Assembly: GCA_016204975.1 (NCBI GenBank) | Contig: JACQJP010000002.1 | Coordinates: forward strand, 1 to 38,398 | Direction of reading: 5' to 3' | DNA from: Elusimicrobiota bacterium | Lineage (GTDB): Bacteria > Elusimicrobiota > Elusimicrobia > JACQJP01 | DNA length: 38,398 bases | Shown here: positions 7,424 through 16,100 of the stretch, one piece after another | Position numbering within the stretch: position 1 is the first letter of the stretch | Layout: every line of letters begins with the position of its first letter | Translations under genes and position numbers: made by a program | The notes under the pieces: generated by a model | The model's database searches: none | Told to the model about the DNA's origin: nothing | The model's input: only the letters and a program-made list of their open reading frames with translations

Positions 7424-8887
7424 ATGACCCAAGACAAGGATGCGGAGCGACTGAAAGCGCTGGGCTACACCTCGCACTTCGAACGCAGCATGAGCCTCTG
7501 GGAGAACTTTGCCCTGGGCTTCACCTACCTCTCGCCTGTGGTCGGCGTTTACTCGGTATTCGCCATGGCTCTGCGAGCGGGAGGCCCGCCGATGTTTTGG
7601 AACTACATCCTGGTGGGCCTGGGCCAGCTTCTCGTCTGCCTGGTGTTCGGGGAGATCGTCTCGCAATATCCCATCGCGGGGGGGCTCTATCCCTGGTCCC
7701 TGCGGTTGACGGGAAAACGCTGGGCATGGATGGCGGCCTGGGTCTACGGCTGGGCCCTCTTCACCACGATCGCGGCGGTGGCGGTAGGGGGCGCGCCGTT
7801 CATGAGCCAGCTGCTCGGCATGGACTTCCAAGTTTCCACCTCCACCTATATCGCGGTGGCGATGATCGGCCTGACCACGCTTTTGAACATCAGCGGCACC
7901 CGGCTTTTGAGCCGCGTTGCCATGTTCGGCTTCATCTGCGAGCTGATCGGAGCGGTCCTGGTCGGCGGCTACCTGTTGCTCTTCGCCCGCCACCAGCCCC
8001 TGGGCGTCTTGTTCGACACAGGCTCCTTCGGCCAAGGCATGAGCTACCTCCCCGCCCTCCTGGCCTCCTCCGTCGCGGCCATGTTCTGCTACTACGGCTT
8101 CGAGGCCTGCGGGGACGTGGCCGAGGAGACCCCCAATCCCGACGTCGCGATCCCGAAATCCATGCGCATGACGATCTACGTGGGCGGGGGCGCCGCGACT
8201 TTCATCTGCCTGGCCCTTCTGCTCGCCCTGCCCGATTTAGGAGGCGCGGTCTCCGGTACAGATGCCGATCCCGTCGGCACCACGCTCAAGGCCGCCCTGG
8301 GGGAGACGAGGTTCCGGATGGTGATCGCCGTGGTGATGGTCTCCTTCCTCTCGTGCCTCTTAAGCCTGCAGGCCGCGGCCAGCCGCCTCCTCTTCTCCTT
8401 CGCGCGGGACAGGATGATCTTCGGAAGCGCCACCTTGAAACGGATGTCTGTCAGGACCAGGGTGCCCGTCAACGCGCTCTTGGCCACGGGGCTCCTCCCC
8501 GCCCTGATCGCGGTCGTGGGCCTGTGGCTTCAGGATGCGGTGAACACCATCATCAGCTTCGCCGCGATAGGCATCTACATCGCCTTCCAAATGGTGGTAT
8601 TGGCCGCCCTCGCCGCCCGCATCCGAGGCTGGAAACCCTCCGGGGCCTTCCGCCTGGGACGCTGGGGCTGGCCGATCAATATCGCGGCTTTCGCTTACGG
8701 AACGGGGGCGGTGATCAACATGCTCTGGCCGCGCACACCGGATGCGCCCTGGTATGTGAACTATGCCATGCCCGTGACCACCGCGGCCACGATCGCCAGC
8801 GGATTCCTTTATCTGTACATGGGCAAGCCGCACCGCGGCGCGACCGCCCCCACTCCTGCCGGCGTCGAAACCGCGGCCCTTCCTTGA
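7424..8887 (+). CDS. APC-superfamily amino acid/amine permease
   Basis: A 487-residue permease with about twelve membrane helices. The N-terminus (LKALGYTSHFERSMSLWENF, then ALGFTYLSPVVGVYSVF) and FGEIVSQYPIAGGLYPWS match the eukaryote-like amino acid/choline/GABA permease branch of the APC superfamily. CYYGFEACGDVAEETPNP is the conserved helix 6-loop region of that branch, followed by IPKSMRMTIYVGG. Length is as expected (about 480-520). No strong ribosome site precedes the ATG. It is divergent from the SSS symporter and followed after 76 bases by the GIY-YIG gene. Substrate is inferred only as an amino acid or amine. Confidence 0.9.
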   Translation: MTQDKDAERLKALGYTSHFERSMSLWENFALGFTYLSPVVGVYSVFAMALRAGGPPMFWNYILVGLGQLLVCLVFGEIVSQYPIAGGLYPWSLRLTGKRWAWMAAWVYGWALFTTIAAVAVGGAPFMSQLLGMDFQVSTSTYIAVAMIGLTTLLNISGTRLLSRVAMFGFICELIGAVLVGGYLLLFARHQPLGVLFDTGSFGQGMSYLPALLASSVAAMFCYYGFEACGDVAEETPNPDVAIPKSMRMTIYVGGGAATFICLALLLALPDLGGAVSGTDADPVGTTLKAALGETRFRMVIAVVMVSFLSCLLSLQAAASRLLFSFARDRMIFGSATLKRMSVRTRVPVNALLATGLLPALIAVVGLWLQDAVNTIISFAAIGIYIAFQMVVLAALAARIRGWKPSGAFRLGRWGWPINIAAFAYGTGAVINMLWPRTPDAPWYVNYAMPVTTAATIASGFLYLYMGKPHRGATAPTPAGVETAALP

Positions 8888-8963
8888 AGGTCTTCCCGTT
8901 ATCTGTTATCTTACTCCCCATGTCTCGCCCGCGCTGCAAAGCCAATGGATCCGACCCGCCGCC

Positions 8964-9776
8964 ATGGTGAGCGAATGGTTCGTCTACATTGTCGAGTGCG
9001 CCAATGGCTCTTACTATACCGGCGCCACAGATAGCATTGAAGACAGGGTTAGGGCGCATAACGCTAAAAAAGGGGGGCGCTATACCCGGTCTTTCGGCCC
9101 AGTGCGTTTGCTTTGGGCCGAGGCCCAATCAAGCTACGGCGTTGCCCTCAAACGCGAATCCCAAATCAAACGCCTGACTCGAGCCGAAAAAGAAGCATTC
9201 GTTAAGGGTGATCCGGACCGGGGCGGATACCGGGGGATGCGGGCTGCTTTTGCGGCCGGCCTTGTTTTGCTTGCGGCTTCGGTGCAGGGATTTAGCGCGG
9301 GGCTGCCGGCCCGGACGGTCCAGGTCCGCATTGGAAACAATTTTCTGATCGTCGGAGAGGCCAATCCCGGCGCGGACCGCTACCTGGATTGCCCTGAAAG
9401 CTCGGTGCAGCACACCATCCGAAGATGCCAGCTCAAGGAGCGTTGGGTCTCTTCGGCGTCCAGCCTCGGCCATGCGATCAAAAAGGTGACGCTCAACATG
9501 CACTTTCAAGGTACCATCGTCAACATGGGGATCGAATACGCCCCCGGCGTCGCAGCGGACCTTCTCATACATGAATGCAAGACGCTGTTCGCCAGAGAAC
9601 CCAAGATTGAATATTGGGCGGACGAGGCGCACCTCTACGCTTCCTATATCTGGATCGATGAGGACACCGAGGTGGAAATTTCAAAAACGATCCGGGGCGG
9701 CAGCGACGGAGAAGCCAAGCTCTACGTCTCTAATCTCTCGGGGAACCGGCCCCTTCACCCCAAAGACGCACCCTGA
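8964..9776 (+). CDS. GIY-YIG domain protein fused in frame to a secreted domain
   Basis: Residues 5-83 form a complete small GIY-YIG domain of the UPF0213/YhbQ type: WFVYIVECANGSYYTGATD, then GGRYTRSFGPVRLLW and ALKRESQIKRLTRAEKEAF. Here VYI and YYTG supply the GIY and YIG half-motifs. Stand-alone members are about 80-100 residues. The same frame continues without a stop into MRAAFAAGLVLLAASVQGF, a classic signal peptide starting at residue 92, and a further ~155-residue domain I do not recognise. A signal peptide in the middle of a nuclease-like protein makes no topological sense. Either the frame holds two genes whose intervening stop was lost, or the second begins at ATG 9237. Confidence 0.7.
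   Translation: MVSEWFVYIVECANGSYYTGATDSIEDRVRAHNAKKGGRYTRSFGPVRLLWAEAQSSYGVALKRESQIKRLTRAEKEAFVKGDPDRGGYRGMRAAFAAGLVLLAASVQGFSAGLPARTVQVRIGNNFLIVGEANPGADRYLDCPESSVQHTIRRCQLKERWVSSASSLGHAIKKVTLNMHFQGTIVNMGIEYAPGVAADLLIHECKTLFAREPKIEYWADEAHLYASYIWIDEDTEVEISKTIRGGSDGEAKLYVSNLSGNRPLHPKDAP
9237..9776 (+). CDS. Possible separate secreted protein within the GIY-YIG frame
   Basis: Taken alone this is a 179-residue protein beginning with a hydrophobic signal peptide (residues 1-19, probable cleavage after FSA at 20-22). A mature part follows with Cys residues in YLDCPES, RRCQL and HECKTLF and an acidic patch WIDEDTEVEISKTI. GGGGG directly precedes the ATG, a poor ribosome site at poor spacing. No family is recognised. 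Its function is unknown; export to the periplasm is inferred from the signal peptide. It shares its frame and stop with the 8964-9776 reading frame. Confidence 0.5.
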   Translation: MRAAFAAGLVLLAASVQGFSAGLPARTVQVRIGNNFLIVGEANPGADRYLDCPESSVQHTIRRCQLKERWVSSASSLGHAIKKVTLNMHFQGTIVNMGIEYAPGVAADLLIHECKTLFAREPKIEYWADEAHLYASYIWIDEDTEVEISKTIRGGSDGEAKLYVSNLSGNRPLHPKDAP

Positions 9777-9839
9777 CCGGGTTTTCCGGGCAACGTAGCC
9801 GCGGCGATCCGGGACATTGAGGAGAAAATAAAATAGGAC

Positions 9840-9869
9840 TTGAAAATGTTACAGATTTCTGCCTATACT
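9840..9869 (+). promoter_or_regulatory. Sigma-70-like promoter before the copper efflux genes
   Basis: TTGAAA (9840-9845) and TATACT (9864-9869) are separated by 18 bases. The predicted start of transcription is about 9876, giving a leader of about 17 bases before the ATG at 9893. This is the best -35/-10 pair I found in the window. It would drive the small Cys-rich gene and the cusCBA-like genes. No MerR or CusRS regulator gene is in the window. Confidence 0.55.
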
Positions 9870-9892
9870 CATTGTAGTAGGGGGGTAGGCCT

Positions 9893-10285
9893 ATGAAGGG
9901 ATTTGTTTCCTTGGCTTGCCTGGGTGGCGCGCTGTTGTTGTCCTGGAACAGCTGCTCGAGGGCAAGCCATTTCCGATCGGAATCCGCTCTTAGCTGTTGC
10001 CCTCAAGTCCAGGGCGAACGGCATTGCCCGTCGCCCTCGGCGCGGGATGGCGAGAAAAACAGGGGTTTTCTCTGCTGCGATGAGGCTCGCGTCGGGACGA
10101 TCCCTTCCCTGCCTCGCCTCGAGCCGGACTTAGGGATAGGTCCGGTCGCTTTGCTTCCTGTCTCGACCTCCCTTTCCCAAGCCGTTCGCTGGGGGTCAGT
10201 TTCCGCTGTATCCGATCCAGACCCCTCTCGAGATACCCATCGCCTTTCTCCTCCCACCCGGGCTCCGCCCTTCCCTACGGCGTAA
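9893..10285 (+). CDS. Small secreted Cys-rich protein preceding the metal efflux genes
   Basis: A 130-residue protein with a hydrophobic leader (MKGFVSLACLGGALLLSWNS) containing several Cys, followed by SCCPQV, a Cys before PSPS, and LCCDEAR. The tail HRLSPPTRAPPF recalls the Pro-rich ends of small periplasmic proteins often found just upstream of cus/czc efflux genes (DUF2946-like). That link is from memory of the genomic pattern, not a confirmed match. Export and metal binding are inferred from the leader and the CC pairs. It follows a good promoter, and a 100-base gap with a small CGCCGGA/TCCGGCG hairpin (10320-10341) precedes the outer-membrane factor gene. Confidence 0.55.
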   Translation: MKGFVSLACLGGALLLSWNSCSRASHFRSESALSCCPQVQGERHCPSPSARDGEKNRGFLCCDEARVGTIPSLPRLEPDLGIGPVALLPVSTSLSQAVRWGSVSAVSDPDPSRDTHRLSPPTRAPPFPTA

Positions 10286-10385
10286 TCCAAGTCGTGCTCA
10301 AAGCTGAACTATTGAACTGCGCCGGATATTGTTCTCCGGCGAATACGCGCCTTGTGATGAGGGCCTCGCGTAAAAGGAAGGTTCC

Positions 10386-11702
10386 ATGACGAGAAGCATC
10401 CACGTAAGTTCTGGACTTTTGCAAATGTATTTAATTCCATTCCGAGCCATGAAGGACATCCAGGTCCTCCTGATCGCCCTATGGGTGGGCTTGGCCCCCG
10501 GGCTCCGGGCTCAACCAACGGGCCGTGTCTCGTCCGGGACCCTCTCGCTTCGAGAGGCGCTTGAGTCCGCGGGGCGCGACAATCCAGAGATCCTGGCGGC
10601 GCGCAAGCGCTGGCAGGCCGTCTCGAAGCGGGTCATCCAGACCACCACACCGGACAAGCCGCGGCTCGACATCGAGAAGATGTACGCCCCATCCGGCAAA
10701 AACACCCTAACCGAAGCGGACGAGAGAAACGTGGCCATAAGCCAGGAGATTCCGTTTCCCTCCACCCTTTACCTGCGGCGCGGCGTGGCGGCCAAGGAGG
10801 CCGCGATGGCGGAGCAGGCCTACCGCGCCAAGGTCCGCGAGGTTCTGGCCCGGACGCGCTCCACCTACGCCATGCTTTATCTGGCGCACAAGAGCCTAGA
10901 CATCTTCAACGAGAACATCGATCTGATGCGGCGCTTTGCCAAGGTGGCTGAATCCAAATACGTGGCCGGACACGCCTCCCAGTCCGACGCGCTCAAGGCC
11001 CAAGTGGAGTTGACCAAGATGCTCAATATGGGCGTGATCCTGGCGCAGGACAAGGAGACCGCCGCGGCCATGCTCAACGCCCTGATGAACCGTGATTCCG
11101 GGGAGGCGCTCGGAACTCCGGCGGAGCCGGACATCCCGAAGCTCGATTGGAGCCTCGAGTCGGTTCATGCCCTGGCCCTTGCCGAGCGGCCCGAGCTTAA
11201 AGAGGCTCTCCTTAACGCGCAGCGCGCGAAAAAGTCTCTGGCCGTCGCTCGCTCCGAGTATCTCCCCGATTTCATGCTCCAGTACCGGCAGCGCAGCGAC
11301 CCGATGCGGGGCGGGAGCCGGGACGCGATCCTCGGCCTTTCCATCCCGCTCTGGTTCTGGAAACCGGCGGCCATGGCGGCCCAGGCCAAGGCCGAGCGTG
11401 AGATGGCCGAGGCGGAGCTGCAGGGCATGCGGGTCATGACCTCCGCCGAGGTCAAGAGCGCCTGGGTACGAACTCAGACCGCCAAGCGCCTAGCCGACAT
11501 TTATCGCACCAGCGTCCTACCTCAGGGAGAGGCGGCGCTCAAGGTCGCCGAGGCCGGCTACCAGGCCGAGAAGACAAGCTTCCTCGATCTCCTGGATGCC
11601 CAAAGGTCGTTGCTCAATTTCAGGCTGGAGTATTATCAGTTCCTCGCCGACTACGAGCAGCGTCTGGCCGAGCTCGAACGCATCGTGGGAAGGGGGTTGT
11701 GA
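10386..11702 (+). CDS. cusC: TolC-family outer-membrane factor, CusC-like
   Basis: This is the outer-membrane channel of a tripartite RND efflux pump. The product has a signal sequence (IQVLLIALWVGLAPGLRAQ) and then paired OEP repeats rich in Ala, Leu, Glu and Lys: LSLREALESAGRDNPEILAA in the first half, and ALAERPELKEALLNAQRAKK with SFLDLLDAQRSLLNFRLEYY in the second. AAGG-type ribosome bases lie just before ATG 10386, but that start gives a 21-residue prefix before the signal peptide. ATG 10449 would begin directly at MKDIQVLL but lacks a ribosome site. Four bases separate its stop from cusB. The N-terminal prefix overlaps a repeated 20-mer (10411-10430), which weakens the upstream start. 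Confidence 0.85.
   Translation: MTRSIHVSSGLLQMYLIPFRAMKDIQVLLIALWVGLAPGLRAQPTGRVSSGTLSLREALESAGRDNPEILAARKRWQAVSKRVIQTTTPDKPRLDIEKMYAPSGKNTLTEADERNVAISQEIPFPSTLYLRRGVAAKEAAMAEQAYRAKVREVLARTRSTYAMLYLAHKSLDIFNENIDLMRRFAKVAESKYVAGHASQSDALKAQVELTKMLNMGVILAQDKETAAAMLNALMNRDSGEALGTPAEPDIPKLDWSLESVHALALAERPELKEALLNAQRAKKSLAVARSEYLPDFMLQYRQRSDPMRGGSRDAILGLSIPLWFWKPAAMAAQAKAEREMAEAELQGMRVMTSAEVKSAWVRTQTAKRLADIYRTSVLPQGEAALKVAEAGYQAEKTSFLDLLDAQRSLLNFRLEYYQFLADYEQRLAELERIVGRGL
10411..10430 (+). repeat. Copy of the TTTTGCAAA-type 20-mer
   Basis: Bases 10411-10430 equal 37290-37309 at 19 of 20 positions; the shared core is CTGGACTTTTGCAAAT. This copy lies inside the upstream-start prefix of the CusC-like gene, whereas the other marks the end of a structured intergenic element. 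The motif is AT-rich in a GC-rich region, which makes chance identity less likely but not impossible. Confidence 0.45.
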
Positions 11703-11706
11703 CGCC

Positions 11707-13101
11707 ATGAAAAGAAAATTCTTGATCCTCGGAGTTTTCGCCGCGCTCCTGGTTGGGGCCGGCTTCGCGGTCCGCTGGTACCGCCACTCCCACCATGCCG
11801 ACATGCGGCAATCGGCCGCGCCGGTCAAGTACTACTGCCCGATGCATCCGAGCTACACCTCGGACAAGCCCGGCGACTGCCCCATCTGCAATATGAAGCT
11901 CGTCCCGATGGAAGAAGCCGGCCCCGCGAAATCAGATGGAACAGGGACTACGCTCTCCGGCAGGCGGGTTTGCCTGCTCCACAAATGCAAGATGGCCAAC
12001 TGCCTCATGGAGCTGCCCCTTAAGGTCGGCCAGAAAGTTTTCTGCCCGGTTTGCGGAACCCATGTGGCCGAGGCTGCGGAAGTATCCACAGGCGTCCCCC
12101 TTTACTATCGGCATCCCATGCGGCCCGAGGTGACCTCCCCCGCGCCCAAGAAAGACGAGATGGGCATGGATTACGTCCCGGTCTACAGCGAGGAGAAGTC
12201 CGAGGTGCCGGTCTCCGGCCAGGCTAGCACCGTTATCTCGGCCGAGCGCCGCCAGATGATCGGGATGAGATCCGAGGCGGTTGAGCGCCGCGACCTGGCC
12301 GTCACCGTGCGCGCCAGCGGCCGGGTGGCCTATGACCCGGACCTCTACAACGCCATCGCCGAGTACCGCGAGGCCGTGAAAACCCGGGACAAGGTCAAGG
12401 ACAGCCCTTGGCCCGACGTTCATGAACGCGCCGAGGCCCTGGTCCGATCCTCCATGCTTAGGCTTCGGCAGATGGGCCTCTCCGAGTCGCAGATCGAGCA
12501 GCTCGCCACCTCCGGAGAGCAGTCCACAAACCTCCTTCTCGGCGGCGCGGGCGGGACGGTCTGGGTCTACGCCCAGATCTATGAGTACGAGATCGGCTTG
12601 GTCAAACCCGGCCAGAAAGTCGAGATGATATCTCCGGCCTATCCAGGACGCAAGTTCCGAGGCATGGTCAAGGCGGTGGACCCCATCCTCTCCGCCGAGA
12701 CGCGCTCGCTGAAAGTCCGCATCGAGGTCCCCAACCCGGAGGGGATGTTGAAACTGGAGATGTACGTCAACGCCGCCATCCGCGTGGATTTGGGTTCGAG
12801 GCTGGCCATCCCCGAAGAGGCCGTGCTCGAAACCGGCGAGCGCAACGTGGCCTTCGTGGACCTCGGGGAAGGCCGCATCGAACCCCGAGAGGTCAATGTG
12901 GGGAGGGAGGCGGACGGCTACTACGAACTCCTCTCCGGCATTGAAGAGGGCGAGAAAGTGGTGACCTCGGCCCAATTCCTCATCGATTCGGAGTCCAGGC
13001 TTAAGGCCGCCCTGTCCAAAACCGGCGCAAAGCCCGAGAAGGGCGAAAAGTCCAAGGAAGGCTCTGAGAAGGAGCCGATGCCGTCGGGGGATCGGCACTG
13101 A
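11707..13101 (+). CDS. cusB: CusB-like periplasmic adaptor with metal-binding N-terminus
   Basis: A 464-residue membrane-fusion protein. An N-terminal anchor (4-20) is followed by a heavy-metal-binding domain: YYCPMHP (42-48), then CPICNMKLVPM (58-68). A Cys-rich ribbon follows with C89, C94, C99 and CPVC at 113-116. A second metal-binding segment of the HPMRPEVTSP...DEMGMDYVPVY kind lies at about 136-160. The rest is a HlyD/CusB adaptor: VRASGRVAYDP, then VWVYAQIYEYEIGLVKPGQK and VDPILSAETRSLKVRIEVPN. It should link the CusA pump to the CusC channel and hand over Cu(I)/Ag(I). The ATG is four bases after the cusC stop; the stop is eight bases before cusA. The Lys/Glu-rich tail looks disordered. 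Confidence 0.9.
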   Translation: MKRKFLILGVFAALLVGAGFAVRWYRHSHHADMRQSAAPVKYYCPMHPSYTSDKPGDCPICNMKLVPMEEAGPAKSDGTGTTLSGRRVCLLHKCKMANCLMELPLKVGQKVFCPVCGTHVAEAAEVSTGVPLYYRHPMRPEVTSPAPKKDEMGMDYVPVYSEEKSEVPVSGQASTVISAERRQMIGMRSEAVERRDLAVTVRASGRVAYDPDLYNAIAEYREAVKTRDKVKDSPWPDVHERAEALVRSSMLRLRQMGLSESQIEQLATSGEQSTNLLLGGAGGTVWVYAQIYEYEIGLVKPGQKVEMISPAYPGRKFRGMVKAVDPILSAETRSLKVRIEVPNPEGMLKLEMYVNAAIRVDLGSRLAIPEEAVLETGERNVAFVDLGEGRIEPREVNVGREADGYYELLSGIEEGEKVVTSAQFLIDSESRLKAALSKTGAKPEKGEKSKEGSEKEPMPSGDRH

Positions 13102-13109
13102 GTATCGCC

Positions 13110-16100
13110 ATGATCGAGAAACTCATCGCCTGGTCGTCTCGAAACAAGTTCATCGTCCTGATCATGGTTGCCGCAGCGCTGGCCGGCGCTGTCTATAGCA
13201 TCCAGAACGCCCGCTTGGACGCCATCCCCGATCTTTCGGATACCCAGGTCATCATCTACTCGCGCTGGGACCGCTCGCCAGACATCCTCGAGGACCAGGT
13301 GACCTACCCCATCGTTACCGCCATGCTGGGGGCCCCCAAGGTCAAGGCCATCCGCGGCTTCTCGGATTTCGGGTTTTCCTACGTCTACGTCATCTTCCAA
13401 GACGGAACCGACATCTATTGGGCGCGCACGCGGACTTTGGAATACTTGAGCAAGATCCTCCCGCAGCTCCCCGAGGGAGTCAAAACCGAGCTGGGGCCCG
13501 ATGCGACCGGCGTCGGCTGGGTGTACCAATACGCGCTCCGGGACATAAGCGGCCGGCACAGCTTGGCCGACCTGCGCACCTTTCAGGATTGGTACTTGAG
13601 GTATTACCTCCAGTCCGTCCCGGGCGTGGCCGAGGTGGCCTCCATCGGGGGCTTTCAAAAGCAGTACCAAGTCAATCTCGATCCCAACGCCCTCGTCGCC
13701 TACAACATCCCGCTTATGAAGGTGCTGGACGCCGTCCGGGACGGCAACAACGACGTGGGTGGCCGCCTGGTCGAGTTCACCGGCAGGGAGTACATGGTGC
13801 GCGGCCGGGGTTACGCCAAGTCGGTCTCCGATATCGAGAATATCGTGGTGGGCCGGGACAGGAAGGGCACGCCGATCCTGGTCAAAGCCCTGGGCAGGGT
13901 GTCGGTGGGCCCGAATATCCGCCGGGGCATCGCGGAGCTGGACGGCGAGGGCGACGCCGTGGGCGGCATCGTGGTGATGCGCTACGGTGAGAACGCTTTG
14001 AACGTCATTGAGCGGGTGAAAAAGAAGATCTCGGAGCTTAAGCCCTCGCTTCCCCAGGGGGTGGAGCTGGTCACTACTTACGACCGCTCTGAACTGATCA
14101 AACGCTCCATTGATACGCTCAAGGAGGAATTGCTCCTCCAGCTCATCATCGTCAGCCTGGTCATTCTCGTCTTTCTCTGGCACATCCCGACCGCCATCAT
14201 CCCAATCGTCACCATCCCGGTCGCGGTCATTCTGGTTTTCATCCCCATGTACTTCATGGGCCTGACCTCCAACATCATGTCCATCTCCGGCATCGCGATC
14301 TCCATCGGTGTGCTCGTGGACGGCGCCATCGTGGAAGTGGAGAACGCCTATAAGAAGCTTGAGCGTTGGATCGAGGGTGGGCGCAAAGGCGATTTCCACG
14401 AGGTGCGCCTCAAGGCCCTACAGGAGGTCGGCCCGGCCGTGTTCTTCTCGCTTTTGGTGATCGCGGTTGCCTTTATGCCGATATTCACCTTGATGGACCA
14501 GGAGGGCCGGCTCTTCAAACCCTTGGCTTACACCAAGAATCTGGCCATGGCCATCGCCGCGGTCCTGGCCGTCACCTTCGACCCGGCCATGCGCATGATG
14601 TTTTCGCGCATGGACTATTTCACTTTCCGTCCGGCTTGGCTGGCCTGGCTCGTCAACCAAGTCACGGTCGGCAAGTACTACCCCGAGGAACAGCACCCGG
14701 TCAGCAGAGTGTTGTTCAAGTTCTACGAGCCCGCCTGCCGCTTTGTCCTGAGACATCCTTACAAGACGATCGGCGCGGCCGTGCTCTTGGTGCTTTCGAC
14801 GGTGCCCGTTTATATGAGGCTCGGTTCGGAGTTCATGCCGCCCTTAAACGAGGGGACCTTCCTTTATATGCCGACCACCCTGCCGGGTCTCTCGGTCACC
14901 GAGGCCCAGAGCCTGCTCCAGACCCAGGACCGGATCCTGAAGAGTTTCCCTGAGGTGGAGAGCGTGTTCGGTAAGGCGGGCCGCGCCGAGACCTCGACCG
15001 ACCCGGCCCCCTTTTCCATGATGGAGACGACCGTGGTGCTCAAGCCTCGGGAGCAGTGGCGCAAGAAGGAGCGGTGGTATTCCTCTTGGATGCCGGAGCT
15101 TTTGCAGCGGCCTTTGCGCCACCTATGGGACGATCGGCTCAGTTGGGAGGAGCTGGTGGCTGAGATGGATGCCAAGATGCGGTTTCCGGGGGTCGTCAAC
15201 GCCTGGACCATGCCGATCAAGGCCCGGATCGACATGCTCACCACGGGCGTGCGAACGCCCGTCGGTATCAAGATCTTCGGGGCCGATCTCAAGGAAATCG
15301 AGCGGGTCGGAAGGGAGCTGGAGGAGGTCCTCCAGACCATCGACGGCACGCGAAGCGTCTATGCCGAGCGGACGGCGGGAGGCTATTTTCTGGACTTTGA
15401 TTTGAAGCGCGAGGAGCTGGCCCGCTACGGCCTGACGATCAAGGAAGCGGAGATGGTCATCGTGTCGGCCATCGGCGGCGAATCGATCACCACCACGGTG
15501 GAGGGCCGCGAACGCTATTCGGTCAACGTGCGCTATGCCCGCGAGCTGCGCGATACCCTCCCTAAGTTGAGAAGGGTACTGGTCCCCACCATGGGTGGAG
15601 CCCAGGTGCCCCTGGCGCAGCTCGCGGATATCGAGCTGAGGCTGGGACCAGCCATGATCCGCAACGAGAACGGGCTCCTGGCAGGCTATGTCTACGTGGA
15701 TGTGGCGGGCCGGGACATCGGCGGCTACGTGGAAGAGGCCAAAAAGAAAGTGACCCAAGCCATCTCGCTTCCCGCCGGCTACTCGATTGCGTGGAGCGGC
15801 CAGTACGAGAACATGGCGCGGGTCAGGGAGCGGCTCAAGGTCGTGTTGCCGCTCACCCTCTTTATCATCCTGTTTCTGCTCTACATGAACACGAAGTCGT
15901 GGGTAAAAACCGGCATCGTGATGCTGGCCGTCCCCTTCTCGCTTGTCGGCGCGGTCTGGCTGCTCTACGGCTTGGATTACAACATCTCTATCGCGGTCTG
16001 GGTCGGCATGATCGCGCTTATGGGTTTAGACGCCGAGACCGGCGTCTTCATGCTCCTCTATCTCGACTTGGCCTATTACGACATGGTCCGGCAAGGGCGC

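Noticed and set aside
7378-8970. 530-codon plus-strand frame overlapping the APC permease
   Set aside because: Arg/Pro/Gly-rich out-of-frame reading of the permease gene; the 7424-8887 frame has clear APC motifs.
307-10053. 13-base identity CGCGGGATGGCGA at 307-319 and 10041-10053, each in a small hairpin
   Set aside because: Several 13-mer matches are expected by chance in 38 kb of GC-rich DNA, and the flanks differ.
11932-13098. 388-codon minus-strand frame
   Set aside because: Shadow of the cusB-like gene; composition-driven with no recognisable motif or ribosome site.
12921-14399. Long open frame of 492 codons on the minus strand
   Set aside because: It is antisense to cusB/cusA, rich in Asp/His/Gly as expected of a shadow frame, and has no domain; cusA is unmistakable on the other strand.
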